Of a stretch of 64,000 nucleotides of DNA, positions 1-8,258 are shown piece by piece. Location of the stretch: positions 1 through 64,000 of the forward strand of contig JADKCV010000005.1 of NCBI GenBank assembly GCA_016718655.1, in the 5' to 3' direction. Both the position numbers and the translations under genes were made by a program. The stretch is from Flavobacteriales bacterium. GTDB taxonomy: Bacteria; Bacteroidota; Bacteroidia; Flavobacteriales_F; PHOS-HE28. The notes below the pieces were generated by a model, which searched no databases, was not told where the DNA came from, and was given only the letters and a program-made list of their open reading frames with translations. Every line of letters starts with the position of its first letter. Within the stretch, counting starts at the first letter, position 1.

Positions 1-242
1 TCCAGCGGCGCCGCTTCCAGTTTGCACGGGCGCCATTGCGCCTCCTTGCTGCGCGATATCAACTGCGCCTGTTCCAGTACTTTCAGGTGCTTGCTCACCG
101 CTGGCAAGCTCATGCTGAAGGGTGCCGCGAGTTCGTTCACCGATGCAGGTCCCTTGGAGAGCGTTGCCAAGATAGCCCTGCGCGTGGGATCCGCCAACGC
201 ATGGAAGGTGGCGCTCAAACGGTCATTGCTTGCCGGGGACAT
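1..242 (-). CDS. ArsR-family winged-helix transcriptional regulator (3' end cut by window edge)
   Basis: The 80 visible residues contain the ArsR/SmtB winged-helix signature: an N-terminal ALADPTRRAIL helix (about residues 15-25), then a recognition region with the motif SLPAVSKHLKVLEQAQLI (about residues 45-62). Such proteins are small dimeric DNA-binding repressors; those without metal-binding cysteines, like the visible part here, often pair with an SRPBCC/AHSA1-domain partner gene. No ligand residue can be seen, so the inducer is unknown. The start is the only ATG in frame after the TAA at 270-272. A perfect TACATTTG element lies 20 bases upstream. The gene runs off the left edge, so the C-terminal part and any downstream partner are missing. 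Confidence 0.85.
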   Translation of the reverse strand, partial: MSPASNDRLSATFHALADPTRRAILATLSKGPASVNELAAPFSMSLPAVSKHLKVLEQAQLISRSKEAQWRPCKLEAAPL

Positions 243-261
243 GGCTGCGAACTCGATGCAG

Positions 262-269
262 CAAATGTA
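262..269 (-). promoter_or_regulatory. Bacteroidota -7 promoter element of the ArsR gene
   Basis: Read on the minus strand, this is TACATTTG, a perfect match to TAnnTTTG. It is preceded by an AT-rich stretch with TATAAT. The small dyad ACCA-TT-TGGT at about 275-284 lies just upstream and could be the autoregulatory operator. The predicted transcript would have a leader of about 15 bases. Confidence 0.4.
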
Positions 270-312
270 TTATACCATTTGGTTAAATAATGATCACACA
301 TTCAACTTTCCG

Positions 313-1173
313 TCACATTCCACGGGTCGGCTCTTGAAGGGGTCGGTCTGGCCACGCCCCGATCCGGGCAAGTACTGCCATGGTGATCGACCTCCGGGCA
401 ACAGCGAACGTCGGGTGATCGACATCCTCGGTCCGCAGCCGGGTAGCGAAGAAGTACGGGCCTCTGCCACCTTCCACCTCCACCCAACCCACATACCACC
501 CGATGTCCACGCTGTCCACCACAGCCCATCCGGTCTTGGCGCGCAGTACATGCCCCAGCGTGTCCTTCTCCACCATCATCCCTTTGACCAGATCCATCGT
601 GCGTTCACTGAAGGGTAGTTCCGATCGCCAGAGCCGCTCCAGGAACCGGACTTGCTCCAGTGGGGTTATCCTCAAGGCCCCTGCCACCCAGCAACGATCG
701 AACCCTCCAGTGGTATCCGTGTTCCCATACCCGACCGTATCCAACCAGTGCTTGATCACCGCACCACCTGCTTGGCGTGCGATCGCTCGATGGTACCAGT
801 AGGCGCTCATGTGATAGGCCTCGGCAAGGGAAAGGTCACGTGCGATCTCCGGACGACCCTGACCCGATCCATCATACGGCAGCACATGCTCCGGTCCATC
901 GATGATGCCACTTTCCAAGCCATACAGGCTGCTGAAGATCTTGAAAGTGCTGGCCGGCAGCGTGCCCACGTCCAAGTCGGAGCCATTGATGTGATACCAG
1001 TGATCCGCAGCCACGTCGTGCACCACCATGGACCCTTGTAACCCTTCACGCGTGAACAAGGTATCCAGCGTGTCGAGCAAGGTCACTTCGGTCTCCAGGT
1101 CCTTGTGCCCGGTCCGTTCTTCGACCGGGTATCCACAAGCGGACAGTAACGTCGTGAGTAGCAACCAACGCAT
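313..1173 (-). CDS. Class D (OXA-type) beta-lactamase, lipoprotein
   Basis: The 286-residue protein begins with a lipoprotein signal (LLSAC, Cys13), so it is probably membrane-anchored. The class D serine beta-lactamase motifs are present in order: the STFK active site (Ser75/Lys78), an S-A-Y box around 123, YGN (149-151), KTG (213-215) and the following GWYVGWVE segment that is typical of OXA enzymes. The expected reaction is acyl-serine hydrolysis of beta-lactams in the periplasm. In the SxV box the usual third-position Val/Ile is replaced by Tyr, which may alter substrate range. The start was chosen because the signal peptide begins there; the open frame continues upstream without homology. 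It is divergent from mnmH. Confidence 0.9.
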   Translation of the reverse strand: MRWLLLTTLLSACGYPVEERTGHKDLETEVTLLDTLDTLFTREGLQGSMVVHDVAADHWYHINGSDLDVGTLPASTFKIFSSLYGLESGIIDGPEHVLPYDGSGQGRPEIARDLSLAEAYHMSAYWYHRAIARQAGGAVIKHWLDTVGYGNTDTTGGFDRCWVAGALRITPLEQVRFLERLWRSELPFSERTMDLVKGMMVEKDTLGHVLRAKTGWAVVDSVDIGWYVGWVEVEGGRGPYFFATRLRTEDVDHPTFAVARRSITMAVLARIGAWPDRPLQEPTRGM

Positions 1174-1226
1174 CACACCGGAAAGGTAGCCAAGCGGTCG
1201 TTGTGAACCGATCATGGCGGTAATTC

Positions 1227-1234
1227 TACCTTCG
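1227..1234 (+). promoter_or_regulatory. -7 element (TACCTTCG) next to the mnmH start
   Basis: TACCTTCG fits the TAnnTTyG pattern that recurs in this window. It lies 4 bases before an in-frame GTG at 1238 and downstream of an in-frame ATG at 1214. If it is the real -7 element, translation must start at GTG 1238 on an essentially leaderless mRNA. Confidence 0.35.
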
Positions 1235-1237
1235 GCC

Positions 1238-2264
1238 GTGCTCCGATCACTAACCGTTGAAGGATTCCTCGCGAAGGCGGGGGAAGTACCGGTCATCGAC
1301 GTTCGGTCACCCGGAGAGTTCGCGCGTGGGCACATCCCAGGTGCACATTCCTTGCCCTTGTTCTCAGATACCGAGCGGACCGTGATCGGGACCTTGTACA
1401 AGCAGCAGGGTAGGAATGTTGCTGTACTGGAAGGCCTCCGGATGGTGGGACCACGAATGGCAGCGATGGTCGAAGAAGGTCTCAAGTTGGCCCCTGGTGG
1501 AAGGATCGCAGTGCATTGTTGGCGTGGCGGTGAACGGAGCGGCAGTGTCGCATGGCTCCTGGAAGACGGCCGGATTCGAAGAGGTTTCGGTCCTGCAAGG
1601 GGGCTACAAACAATTTCGTGCACATGTACTTGCGTCATTCGGCGTTGCACGTCAGTTGCGTGTTGTTGGCGGATATACCGGAACAGGGAAGACCGAACTA
1701 CTCCATCTCCTGAACGCGGTGGGTGAACCAACGCTCGATCTGGAGTCGCTCGCGAACCATAGGGGTTCTTCCTTCGGGGCGCTGGACGGGGTCGCTCAAC
1801 CCACCACCGAGCAGTTCGAGAACCTGATCTGGCATGCCCTACGCGAAATAGCACCAGAGCGACCCATCTGGGTGGAGGATGAGAGTATGATGATCGGGCG
1901 CGTGAAGATCCCTGATGCCCTGTATGATCAAATGAGAACTGCAAGGCTATATTTCGTGGACATGCCCAAGGCGGATCGCGCGGCGCGTTTGGTCGTTGAT
2001 TATGGCGCACGGGACAAAACAACCCTTGCTGAAGCGATCCTGCGTATCCAGAAGCGAATGGGCCCGCAGCACTGTAGACAAGCCTTAGAAGCACTCGACG
2101 CTGGCGATCTGCGCTCGGTCGCGCTCATCACGTTGGGCTATTATGACAAAGCCTACTTGAGGGGAACCTCATCCCGGTCGCCGGACCGGATCACCACCAT
2201 ACCGGTCCGTGCTAGCGAACTCCGAACATTGGCGACCCAACTCAAGGATGATGTCACTACCTGA
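1238..2264 (+). pseudogene. mnmH: tRNA 2-selenouridine synthase, interrupted by a +1 frameshift
   Basis: MnmH (SelU/YbbB) uses selenophosphate to replace the sulfur of 2-thiouridine at tRNA wobble position 34. The first frame carries the rhodanese domain (VIDVRSPGEF, LYKQQG, catalytic Cys in HCWRGGERSGS). The second frame carries the rest of the rhodanese domain (QGGYKQFR) and the P-loop domain (GGYTGTGKTELL). The join needs one base removed: at 1559-1568, reading CTG GAA then ACG restores the usual continuation, so G1565 looks like the extra base. All motifs are otherwise intact, so this is either a sequencing indel or a recent inactivation. An ATG at 1214 is an alternative start; the GTG at 1238 gives a better family length and sits behind a promoter element. 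It overlaps selD, which supplies its selenium donor. Confidence 0.85.
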
Positions 2265-3312
2265 TCGACCGGGTCCTGGTCCCCTACGCCTCACACAATT
2301 CAGTCATGGTGCGGGATGTGGTTGCAAGATCGCTCCTACCGTACTTGACCGGATCCTACAAGGCGACCTGGGGACCTATCCGGATCCTCGCCTCCTTGTG
2401 GGATACGGCACGCGCGATGATGCCGCAGTGTATGAAATGACGAATGGGAATGCCATCATCAGTACCACCGACTTCTTCAGTCCGATCGTGGATGATGCCT
2501 TCGATTTCGGCCGCATCGCTGCGACCAATGCTATGAGCGACGTATATGCCATGGGGGGCAAGCCGCTTCTGGCAGTGGCTATTCTTGGCTGGCCGGTGGA
2601 CAAATTGCCACCCGAATTGGCTGCGCGAGTGATCGATGGCGGAAGGCAGGCATGTTTGGATGCCGGGATCCCACTTGCCGGAGGACATAGTATCGACGCG
2701 CCGGAGCCGTTCTTCGGTCTGGCCGTTACTGGTGAGGTGGCCATTCCCAATATCAAACGCAACAGTGGTGCGCGGCCCGGGGATCGGCTGTTGCTCACGA
2801 AACCCCTTGGCGTTGGGATCCTCGCAACCGCGGAGAAACGCGGTGTGCTTCACGTTGAACACCGACGGATCGGTGTCGAGGTCATGATCGCCAGCAATAT
2901 GATCGGCCATGAACTGGGTAAGGTCGCTGGGGTGAACGCAATGACGGACATCACCGGGTTCGGATTGTTGGGTCACCTGGTGGAACTCTGTAAAGGCAGC
3001 GGACTTTCCTCCGCTTTGACCCATGCATCGATACCAGTGATCCCGGAGGCGATCACCTACCTCAACAAAGGATGCTATCCCGATGGTTCCTTCCGGAACT
3101 GGAAAGCGAATGGACAGCATACCCAAGGGGCTGATGGTATGGAACGAATGATGATCCTTTCCGACCCCCAGACCAGCGGCGGGTTGCTGATCAGCGTTGC
3201 TCCGGATGCGTTCATGGAGGTGACCAACTTGCTGAATTCATATGGGCTGCCTATCCACGAGATCGGTGCCATGGGCGCGATGGAAGATGGCCCGATGATC
3301 CGTGTATCCTGA
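2248..3312 (+). CDS. selD: Selenide, water dikinase (selenophosphate synthase)
   Basis: SelD makes selenophosphate from selenide and ATP. The 354-residue protein opens with the catalytic loop HGAGCGCKI, where Cys takes the position that is Sec or Cys in this family, and the conserved Lys follows. Later family landmarks are GGHSID, MTDITGFGLLGHL and QTSGGLL. Two adjacent ATGs (2248 and 2251) are possible starts; either one overlaps the mnmH stop by 14-17 bases, which implies translational coupling. With only mnmH as partner here, the local use of selenium appears to be tRNA 2-selenouridine; no selA or selB is visible in this window. The ORF could extend upstream to 2209, but that part has no similarity to the family. 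Confidence 0.95.
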   Translation: MMSLPDRPGPGPLRLTQFSHGAGCGCKIAPTVLDRILQGDLGTYPDPRLLVGYGTRDDAAVYEMTNGNAIISTTDFFSPIVDDAFDFGRIAATNAMSDVYAMGGKPLLAVAILGWPVDKLPPELAARVIDGGRQACLDAGIPLAGGHSIDAPEPFFGLAVTGEVAIPNIKRNSGARPGDRLLLTKPLGVGILATAEKRGVLHVEHRRIGVEVMIASNMIGHELGKVAGVNAMTDITGFGLLGHLVELCKGSGLSSALTHASIPVIPEAITYLNKGCYPDGSFRNWKANGQHTQGADGMERMMILSDPQTSGGLLISVAPDAFMEVTNLLNSYGLPIHEIGAMGAMEDGPMIRVS

Positions 3313-3407
3313 TCACCTGCTGGCTTTTGTCCGTGGTGAACGTCATGAAATGATCGGCTCAACGAAAGCAGCCAGAATGACATGGCCGTACTTTTTTCCG
3401 GAACCAT

Positions 3408-3415
3408 TAATTTCG
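3408..3415 (+). promoter_or_regulatory. -7 promoter element for the AT-hook gene
   Basis: TAATTTCG fits the TAnnTTyG pattern and lies about 47 bases before the ATG at 3462. The 149-base spacer after selD (3313-3461) holds no other recognisable gene. Confidence 0.35.
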
Positions 3416-3461
3416 CCTTGCTCCTGCAAATCCATACAGCCTAACCAAACGAGATCATTAC

Positions 3462-4033
3462 ATGGCCAAGAAACGATTGAATCCCAAGGAGGTCCAGCAA
3501 TTGCTCGGCCAATATCGCAGCGAACGTCGACGCTTGATGTTCCAATTGGAGAACGTCCGCGAGGCTATTCGCGAACTGAAAGCAGTTGGTGGCGACCAAT
3601 CGGACGAAGGCGAAGAAGCCGCTCCAAAACGCGGGCCAGGTAGGCCACGCAAACCGGTGACCACCCAGAAGTACAAGCGGAAGCCCGGTCGGAGAAAGAA
3701 GCGCGAGATCAAGAATGGCGGTTATCGATTGAGCGAATGGGACAACGTCATCGTTGACGCCATCACCAAGCGGAACGAATTACTCCCCAAAGAAGAGCTC
3801 AAGAAACACCTGATCGGTTGGGCGCGGAAGAATGAGCCTGCCATGAAGGAGGATGAACTGGACATCAAATTGACCAGGGTCCTACAGAAGCTGAGCGGCA
3901 AACGGGGTGTCCTGGGCACTTATCGCTCCGGCCTACGTCGTGGCTATCACTACGGGTTGAGGGACTGGTTCTTCCAAACCACGGGAAAGCTCCGCAAGCA
4001 GCACCTGACGAAGCATTGCTCGAGGAGGACTAG
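3462..4033 (+). CDS. Conserved AT-hook-like DNA-binding protein, C-terminus frameshifted
   Basis: About 190 residues. An N-terminal coiled-coil-like segment (residues 1-40) is followed by an acidic patch, a strongly basic linker with an AT-hook core (GRPRKP at about 66-71, then RKPGRRKK), and a C-terminal globular region (about 85-175) that may be winged-helix-like. I know similar proteins as hypothetical proteins in Bacteroidota; a nucleoid or transcription role is inferred from the AT hook. The open frame runs on to 4175, but that tail would translate through a perfect terminator hairpin. Shifting back one base near 3980 gives a short acidic end (PDEALLEED) and a TAG at 4031-4033, before the hairpin. 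I therefore place the real end there and suspect one missing base around 3966-3982. Confidence 0.6.
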
Positions 4034-4047
4034 GCATGGCCTGATGC

Positions 4048-4086
4048 ATGGACAAGGGCGGGCCTATCGGTACCGCCCTTGTCCAT
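4048..4086 (+). terminator. Strong hairpin terminator after the AT-hook gene
   Basis: A perfect 14-bp stem (arms 4048-4061 and 4073-4086, sequence ATGGACAAGGGCGG and its complement) with an 11-base loop. There is no long T run after it. Its position inside the uncorrected reading frame is a main reason to think the upstream gene ends at 4033. Confidence 0.7.
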
Positions 4087-4171
4087 TCATGGAGGACGCC
4101 CGGATGGATCGACCGGCCACAGGGCAGCCGTCATTCGACGTATCTTGTGACATCGTTCGCCCTCACAACGC

Positions 4172-4615
4172 ATGAAGAACATTCTCGTACCTCACGACCT
4201 TTCTCCCAATGGTGCGCCGGTCCTTGCGAAGGCGCAGATGCTCGCCTCCGCGTTAGGGGCCAAGCTTTGGATGATCCATGTGGCAGCGCCGGATCCTGAT
4301 TTCGTCGGTTTCGAGACAGGCCCACGATCCATTCGTGACCACCGTGCCGATCGACTACGTAGCGAGCACCAGGAGCTTCAGACCATGGCGCAGCTCCTTC
4401 GGTCCGATGGCCTCGATGCCGAAGCTTTGTTGGTCCAGGGACCTACCACCGCAACGATACTCGACGAGGCCCGCAGGTTGAACGCGGACATCATCGTCAT
4501 GGGTTCCCACGGACATAGTGCGCTTTACAAAGCGTTCGTCGGGAGTGTATGTGAACAGGTACTGGCAGAGAGTAAAATTCCCGTACTTGTCGTACCCATT
4601 CCGCGGAACACGTGA
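4172..4615 (+). CDS. Universal stress protein (UspA family)
   Basis: A single-domain Usp of 147 residues. It begins with the typical beta strand KNILVPHDLS and ends with the ATP-binding signature G-x2-G-x9-G-S (VMGSHGHSALYKAFVGS, about residues 110-126), followed by the closing strand PVLVVP. ATP-binding Usps are cytoplasmic stress-response proteins with no single defined reaction. It follows the terminator at 4048-4086, so it begins a new transcript, and its TGA overlaps the GTG start of the next gene by four bases (GTGA), which indicates coupling with the sugar dehydrogenase. Confidence 0.9.
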   Translation: MKNILVPHDLSPNGAPVLAKAQMLASALGAKLWMIHVAAPDPDFVGFETGPRSIRDHRADRLRSEHQELQTMAQLLRSDGLDAEALLVQGPTTATILDEARRLNADIIVMGSHGHSALYKAFVGSVCEQVLAESKIPVLVVPIPRNT

Positions 4616-5739
4616 CCGGAAACACCAACAAGGCGCTGTTATGGCTCCTATGTTGGCCGTTGCTCGGTGGGGTTTGTGTTCCATCCCTGAAAGGAGGTGA
4701 TCCCCGACTTCAGGATATCGAACTTCCGGCCGGCTTCACCATTTCCATTGTCGCCGAGAACGTGACCAATGCCCGGGCCATGTGCTGGGGCGACAAAGGC
4801 ACCTTGTTCGTTGGCAGTCGTAGTGAAGGTGTGGTACACGCGTTGCGCGAAACTGATGGTGACGGAACCGCAGATGCGCGGACCGTTGTCGCAAAGGACC
4901 TGAACATGCCCGTGGGGGTGGCATTCAAGAGCGGCTCGCTATACGTGAGCGCAGTAAGCAGTATTCTGCGGTTCGACGGGATCGAGGACCGCTTGAGCGA
5001 CCCACCTGAAGCAGTGGTGGTCACCGATGCATACCCGGCCGAAAGCCACCACGGTTGGAAATTCATCGCGTTCGGTCCAGACGGTAAATTGTATGTGCCG
5101 GTGGGCGCACCGTGCAACGTCTGCCTGAGCGAGGACAGCATCTTTGCGAGCATCACCCGGATCGAAGCCGACGGAAGTAGCCGTGAGATCGTCGCACATG
5201 GGGTGCGCAATACGGTGGGCTTCGATTGGCACCCGGAGACCGGCGAGCTGTGGTTCACCGACAATGGCCGTGACATGATGGGCGATGATCGGCCCGATTG
5301 CGAATTGAACCGGCTGGCCAAGGCGGGCGAACACTTCGGCTATCCCTTCTGCCATGCGCCGGGTGTGCCGGATCCCGAATTCGGTGATCAACGCAATTGT
5401 TCGGAGTTCACCCCTGCGGCAGCGATCCTCGGGCCACATACCGCTCCGCTCGGAATGCGTTTCTATACGGGACAACAGTTCCCCGAGAAGTACCGCAACG
5501 CAATTTTCATTGCCCAACACGGAAGCTGGAACCGGAGCACACCGATCGGCTATCGGTTGATGGTAGCCTTTCCGCAGCCCGATGGCACCGCCACCACCGA
5601 GGTCTTCGCCGACGGGTGGTTGAAGGGCTCAAGCGCATGGGGCAGGCCTGTGGACGTGCTCGTGGCGCCTGACGGCAGTCTGATCGTGAGCGACGATGCC
5701 GCGGACATGATCTACCGCATCAGCTACACCGGGAAGTAA
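4612..5739 (+). CDS. PQQ-dependent sugar (glucose/sorbosone-type) dehydrogenase, secreted
   Basis: 375 residues from a GTG start that overlaps the preceding stop. An N-terminal hydrophobic stretch (about residues 8-25) acts as a signal peptide. The rest is a six-bladed beta-propeller of the soluble glucose dehydrogenase/L-sorbosone dehydrogenase family. Landmarks are LPAGFTISIVAEN, the HHGWKFIAFGPDGKLYV blade (His near the PQQ site), the GVRNTVGFDWHPETGELWFTDNGRD blade, and HGSWNRS near the end. Members oxidise aldoses or related alcohols in the periplasm when PQQ is available. No PQQ synthesis genes are seen, so the cofactor may come from outside or the protein may do something else. A second propeller of the same superfamily is at 59357-60982. 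Confidence 0.8.
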   Translation: MTGNTNKALLWLLCWPLLGGVCVPSLKGGDPRLQDIELPAGFTISIVAENVTNARAMCWGDKGTLFVGSRSEGVVHALRETDGDGTADARTVVAKDLNMPVGVAFKSGSLYVSAVSSILRFDGIEDRLSDPPEAVVVTDAYPAESHHGWKFIAFGPDGKLYVPVGAPCNVCLSEDSIFASITRIEADGSSREIVAHGVRNTVGFDWHPETGELWFTDNGRDMMGDDRPDCELNRLAKAGEHFGYPFCHAPGVPDPEFGDQRNCSEFTPAAAILGPHTAPLGMRFYTGQQFPEKYRNAIFIAQHGSWNRSTPIGYRLMVAFPQPDGTATTEVFADGWLKGSSAWGRPVDVLVAPDGSLIVSDDAADMIYRISYTGK

Positions 5740-5780
5740 TTGGTCGTGTTGCTGCTGACCGGGCAGGATCTACCGGTCCA

Positions 5781-5870
5781 TGTTCCAATATGATAGTATT
5801 ACTATTCATTCACACTTTTTTACACGCAACAGTGAAAGGTTTGGAACAGTATGTGCTCACCTTTGTTCCA
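5781..5870. promoter_or_regulatory. Control region of the tetR-exporter operon with repeated TGTTCCA motifs
   Basis: TGTTCCA occurs at 5781-5787, its complement TGGAACA at 5842-5848, and TGTTCCA again at 5864-5870; the last two form an inverted repeat with a 15-base spacer. A separate perfect 13-bp palindrome (ATAGTATTACTAT) lies at 5793-5805. A promoter-like TTTG (5840-5843) and CACCTTTG (5858-5865) overlap the inverted repeat. This is where an autoregulating TetR protein would be expected to bind. Confidence 0.45.
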
Positions 5871-5889
5871 TGGATCAACAGAGGAAGTC

Positions 5890-6570
5890 ATGCAGCGCTT
5901 GATGCAGGTGAACGTACAGGTGACCGAACCGGTCTACCTGAAGGATCCATTGACCACGGAACTGGGACGTCGGATCATCGAGCACAGTGTGCGGATGATC
6001 GATGAGCTTGGGCTGGAGACCTTCACCTTCGGCAAGCTGGCGTCATCGCTGGGCACTGCGGAGAGCAGTATCTACCGCTACTTCGAGAACAAGCACCGGC
6101 TCCTGATCTACCTGGTGGGCTGGTACTGGAGCTGGCGCGAATACAAGCTCGTTTTCGACACCGCCAACATCGCTGACGGTTCCATGCGGCTCGAGAAAGC
6201 CATCCGGTCCATCACCGAACCCGTGACCGAGAAAGGCAACTTCGCCTACCTCGATCTGCGTTCGCTGTACCGCATCGCCGTGAGCGAATCGGGTAAGGCA
6301 TACATGACCAAGGAGGTCGATGGCGAGCACAAGGAAGGCTGTTTCAGTTCCTTCAAGCGCTTATGCGACAGGCTTCGCGATGCCATCGTGGACGTGCGAG
6401 CGGACCACCCCTACCCGGCCCTCATGGCCAGCAATGTGGTGGATGGTTCCATGGTACAGCGCTTCTTTGCCGAACACATCCCTTCGCTCAGCGAAAAGAA
6501 CGCACGCAGCAAGATCCCCGAACTTTTCGTGGACCTGGTCTTCGCCAGCATAAACGCCCCCGCACGATGA
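5890..6570 (+). CDS. TetR/AcrR-family transcriptional regulator
   Basis: 226 residues. The N-terminal helix-turn-helix (about residues 17-65) has the family pattern: IIEHSVRMIDELGLETFTF, KLASSLGTAESSIYRYFENK, then LLIYLVGWYW. The C-terminal ligand domain is not assignable to a known ligand. The start was set at the ATG at 5890; an in-frame ATG at 5851 would place the promoter and operator motifs inside the coding region. The stop overlaps the ABC gene start (ATGA), so regulator and exporter share one transcript, typical of a repressor controlling its own efflux system. Confidence 0.85.
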   Translation: MQRLMQVNVQVTEPVYLKDPLTTELGRRIIEHSVRMIDELGLETFTFGKLASSLGTAESSIYRYFENKHRLLIYLVGWYWSWREYKLVFDTANIADGSMRLEKAIRSITEPVTEKGNFAYLDLRSLYRIAVSESGKAYMTKEVDGEHKEGCFSSFKRLCDRLRDAIVDVRADHPYPALMASNVVDGSMVQRFFAEHIPSLSEKNARSKIPELFVDLVFASINAPAR

Positions 6571-8252
6571 GGTCAGCGCTCGCCGTCAAACCTTTCAAGC
6601 GACTGTTCGACCTGCTCCGGTTGGACCGCAGGGAGATCCTCTACATCTACCTCTTTGCGCTGGTCGGTGGTACCATCACCTTGACCCTTCCCTTGGGTAT
6701 CCAGGCCATCATCAACCTGATCAGTGGTGGGCAACTCGCTACGTCATGGGGGGTCCTCATCGCCTTCGTCGCCGTCGGGGTGGCCTTCACCGGTGCCATG
6801 CAGGTGATGCAGATCAGCCTGAGCGAGCACATCAAACAGCGCCTCTTCGTGCGCTCCACATTGGAGTTCGCCTATCGCCTGCCACACATCCGCCCCGATC
6901 AGTTGCATGGGCGTTACCTGCCGGAACTGGTGAACCGCTTCTTCGATACGTTCTCCATTCAGAAAGGCTTGAACAAAGTGTTGCTCGACATCCCGGTGAG
7001 CGCGCTGCAGATCCTCCTCGGTCTGGCCCTGCTGTCCTTCTATCATCCGTTCTTCATCGCCTTTGCCATGTTCCTCATCGCCCTGCTTTGGGCCGTGTAC
7101 CGATTCACCGGTGCCAAGGGGTTGGAGACAAGCCTGGAAGAGTCGAAATACAAGTACACCACGGCCTATTGGTTGGAGGAACTGGGCCGATCCAACAGCA
7201 CGTTCAAACTGGCCGGAGAGACCACGTTGCCCTTGCAAAGGGCCGACGAGCTTGCCAGCAAATACACCAAGGCACGCCAGGCGCACTTCAAGGTGTTGCT
7301 CGGTCACTACTGGGCAATGGTCGTGTTCAAGACGGTGGTGACCCTCGCCCTCCTCATCCTTGGTGGCCTTTTGGTGATGAACGAGCGCATGAACATCGGC
7401 CAGTTCGTGGCGGCCGAGATCGTGATCATACTGGTACTGAACGCGGTGGAGAAGATCATCCTGGGATTGGATTCCGTTTATGATGTGCTCACCTCCCTGG
7501 AGAAGATCGCCAACGTAACGGACCTTCCCTTGGAAAAGCAGGACGGCCTGAAACTCCCAGTGACCCTGGAGCAAGGCGGGGCCATGGCCGTGGAATTGCG
7601 CAAGGTGAGCTTCCGAAGCCATTGGAGCGGTAACCCTGTACTGGATACGATCGACCTCGTGCTGCGGCCCGGTGAGAAGGTGTGCATAACCGGTCCCAAT
7701 GGATCGGGTAAGAGCACCTTGCTCCACATGGTTGCGGGCCTGGTGGACCCCGATCAAGGAACTGTCATGCTCGATGGACAAGGATTGCGTAGTCTCGACC
7801 TCGAGAGCGCTCGTAGCGCCATGGGTGACAGCTTCACGCACGAGGAGATCTTCAGCGGCACGGTCATGGAGAACATCGTCATGGGTCGTCCTTGGATCAG
7901 CGAGGAGCAGGCACGCGCCGCCTGTGTGCGAACCGGTCTGCTGTCCATGCTCTCGGACCTGCCCGATGGGTTGCTAACCGTACTGGACCCGCTCGGGTCC
8001 AGGCTTCCACAAAGCCTGGTCCGGCGCATCATCATCGCGCGCTGCTTGGCTGGTAGGCCCCGCTTGGTGCTCTACGAGGACGATGCGCTTCCCCTGCCCG
8101 CGAACGAACACGACGTCCTTCTGGAGCTTCTCACCGGCAAGGACGCTCCCTTCACGCTCATCGCGGTGAGCAACGACCCGCTCTTCCAACGCCACTTCCA
8201 GCGCATCGTATCACTGGACGGCGGACGCATCACCGACCACACCCAACGCTGA
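6567..8252 (+). CDS. ABC transporter, fused permease-ATPase with degenerate nucleotide-binding domain
   Basis: 561 residues: an exporter-type six-helix membrane domain (about residues 25-310) and a C-terminal ATPase domain (about 335-560). Walker A is intact (GPNGSGKST). The other motifs deviate: the signature LSGGQ is replaced by LPQSL, Walker B ends in LVLYEDD where LLLDE is usual, and the switch His is replaced (AVSNDP). There is no N-terminal peptidase domain. The gene sits between tetR and hlyD/tolC-like genes with tight spacing, so it is the inner-membrane motor of a tripartite exporter. The substrate could be a small molecule, lipid or peptide. Whether the altered ATPase still turns over is uncertain. 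Confidence 0.85.
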   Translation: MRSALAVKPFKRLFDLLRLDRREILYIYLFALVGGTITLTLPLGIQAIINLISGGQLATSWGVLIAFVAVGVAFTGAMQVMQISLSEHIKQRLFVRSTLEFAYRLPHIRPDQLHGRYLPELVNRFFDTFSIQKGLNKVLLDIPVSALQILLGLALLSFYHPFFIAFAMFLIALLWAVYRFTGAKGLETSLEESKYKYTTAYWLEELGRSNSTFKLAGETTLPLQRADELASKYTKARQAHFKVLLGHYWAMVVFKTVVTLALLILGGLLVMNERMNIGQFVAAEIVIILVLNAVEKIILGLDSVYDVLTSLEKIANVTDLPLEKQDGLKLPVTLEQGGAMAVELRKVSFRSHWSGNPVLDTIDLVLRPGEKVCITGPNGSGKSTLLHMVAGLVDPDQGTVMLDGQGLRSLDLESARSAMGDSFTHEEIFSGTVMENIVMGRPWISEEQARAACVRTGLLSMLSDLPDGLLTVLDPLGSRLPQSLVRRIIIARCLAGRPRLVLYEDDALPLPANEHDVLLELLTGKDAPFTLIAVSNDPLFQRHFQRIVSLDGGRITDHTQR

Positions 8253-8258
8253 ACGGGC

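Noticed and set aside
22..618. Plus-strand frame opposite the ArsR and beta-lactamase genes
   Set aside because: It has no recognisable domain and lies antisense to two clear genes.
1174..2094. Upstream extension of the beta-lactamase frame
   Set aside because: The lipoprotein signal begins at 1173; the extra 300 residues are antisense to mnmH and low-complexity.
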